Part shown: positions 6,303-6,572 of the stretch, piece by piece | How positions within the stretch are numbered: position 1 is the first letter of the stretch | Layout of the letters: each line of letters begins with the position of its first letter | DNA from: PWQG01 sp041685555 | GTDB lineage: Bacteria > Pseudomonadota > Gammaproteobacteria > Pseudomonadales > Pseudohongiellaceae | Direction: 5' to 3' | Length of the DNA stretch: 6,572 nucleotides | Assembly: GCA_041685555.1 (NCBI GenBank) | Contig: JAWLFN010000160.1 | Coordinates: 1-6,572 of the forward strand | Translations under genes and position numbers: made by a program | The notes under the pieces: model-generated | Seen by the model: only the letters and a program-made list of their open reading frames with translations | Told to the model about the DNA's origin: nothing | Databases searched by the model: none

Positions 6303-6572
6303 CAACATGGCTCATACGGTGCCGGAAATGCGGCGGATCCACACGATCCATTTCATCGGCATCGGTGGTGCCGGTATGTGTGGCATCGCCGAGGTATTGT
6401 TGAATCAGGGGTATCAAATCACCGGTTCCGATATCAGGGAGTCGCTGGTCACCAAGCGCCTTGCATCCCTGGGGGTGACTGTTTTCATTGGCCATACGGC
6501 GGATAATATCCGTGCTGCCGATGTGGTGGTCTACTCCAGTGCCATTGAGCCTCGGAACCCGGAGCTGACAGC
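6286..6572 (+). CDS. murC: MurC, UDP-MurNAc:L-alanine ligase, N-terminal 95 residues (3' truncated by window end)
   Basis: MurC is the first Mur ligase and adds L-Ala to UDP-MurNAc in the cytoplasm. The open frame from 6286 to the window end gives 95 residues plus two bases, about a fifth of a typical 470-490-residue MurC. Visible features are VPEMRR at 12-17, the nucleotide-binding loop HFIGIGGAGMCGIAEVL at 22-38, GYQITGSDI at 42-50 and VVVYSSAI at 80-87, all in the order of E. coli MurC. The P-loop and catalytic domain lie beyond the window. I chose the ATG at 6286 because it places VPEMRR near the E. coli position and has GGAGG upstream; it overlaps murG by 17 bp. The ATG at 6307, just after the murG stop, would remove seven residues and is the alternative. 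Confidence 0.93.
   Translation, partial: MNRHDNNMAHTVPEMRRIHTIHFIGIGGAGMCGIAEVLLNQGYQITGSDIRESLVTKRLASLGVTVFIGHTADNIRAADVVVYSSAIEPRNPELT

Overview
The window is a stretch of a bacterial division and cell-wall (dcw) cluster. All genes are on the + strand, in the order murE (3' end) - murF - mraY - murD - ftsW - murG - murC (5' end). I recognise every gene from protein motifs. The order is the one known from Escherichia coli and most Gammaproteobacteria. MraY is very close to the E. coli type: the same 360-residue length and the same numbering of the catalytic aspartates. This, together with the G+C-rich third codon positions, points to a non-enteric gammaproteobacterium. I cannot name the genus from sequence reading alone.

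Layout: bases 1-183 encode the last 60 residues of MurE. murF (180-1562), mraY (1562-2644), murD (2657-4024), ftsW (4021-5202) and murG (5199-6302) are complete. murC starts at about 6286 and runs off the window end. Coding is nearly continuous: stop and start codons overlap at murE/murF, murF/mraY, murD/ftsW and ftsW/murG, and murG/murC overlap by 17 bp. The only gap is 12 bp between mraY and murD. I see no promoter-like region, terminator, RNA gene, mobile element or CRISPR array, and no non-coding stretch longer than those 12 bases. The genes are most simply read as one transcript that begins upstream and continues downstream, with translational coupling at most junctions.

How the genes work together: MurC, MurD, MurE and MurF are the cytoplasmic ATP-dependent ligases that add L-Ala, D-Glu, the third residue (expected to be meso-diaminopimelate) and D-Ala-D-Ala to UDP-MurNAc. 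MraY moves the resulting phospho-MurNAc-pentapeptide onto undecaprenyl phosphate, giving lipid I. MurG adds GlcNAc, giving lipid II. FtsW is the SEDS-family glycosyltransferase that polymerises lipid II at the division septum.

I looked for an undescribed system and did not find one; this is an ordinary core region. The observations below are small: a four-residue insertion in a MurD substrate loop relative to E. coli, a 12-bp in-frame tandem repeat in mraY, a 17-bp palindrome early in ftsW, a few motif-residue variants and the start choice for murC. Comparisons with E. coli proteins are from memory, not from an alignment run.
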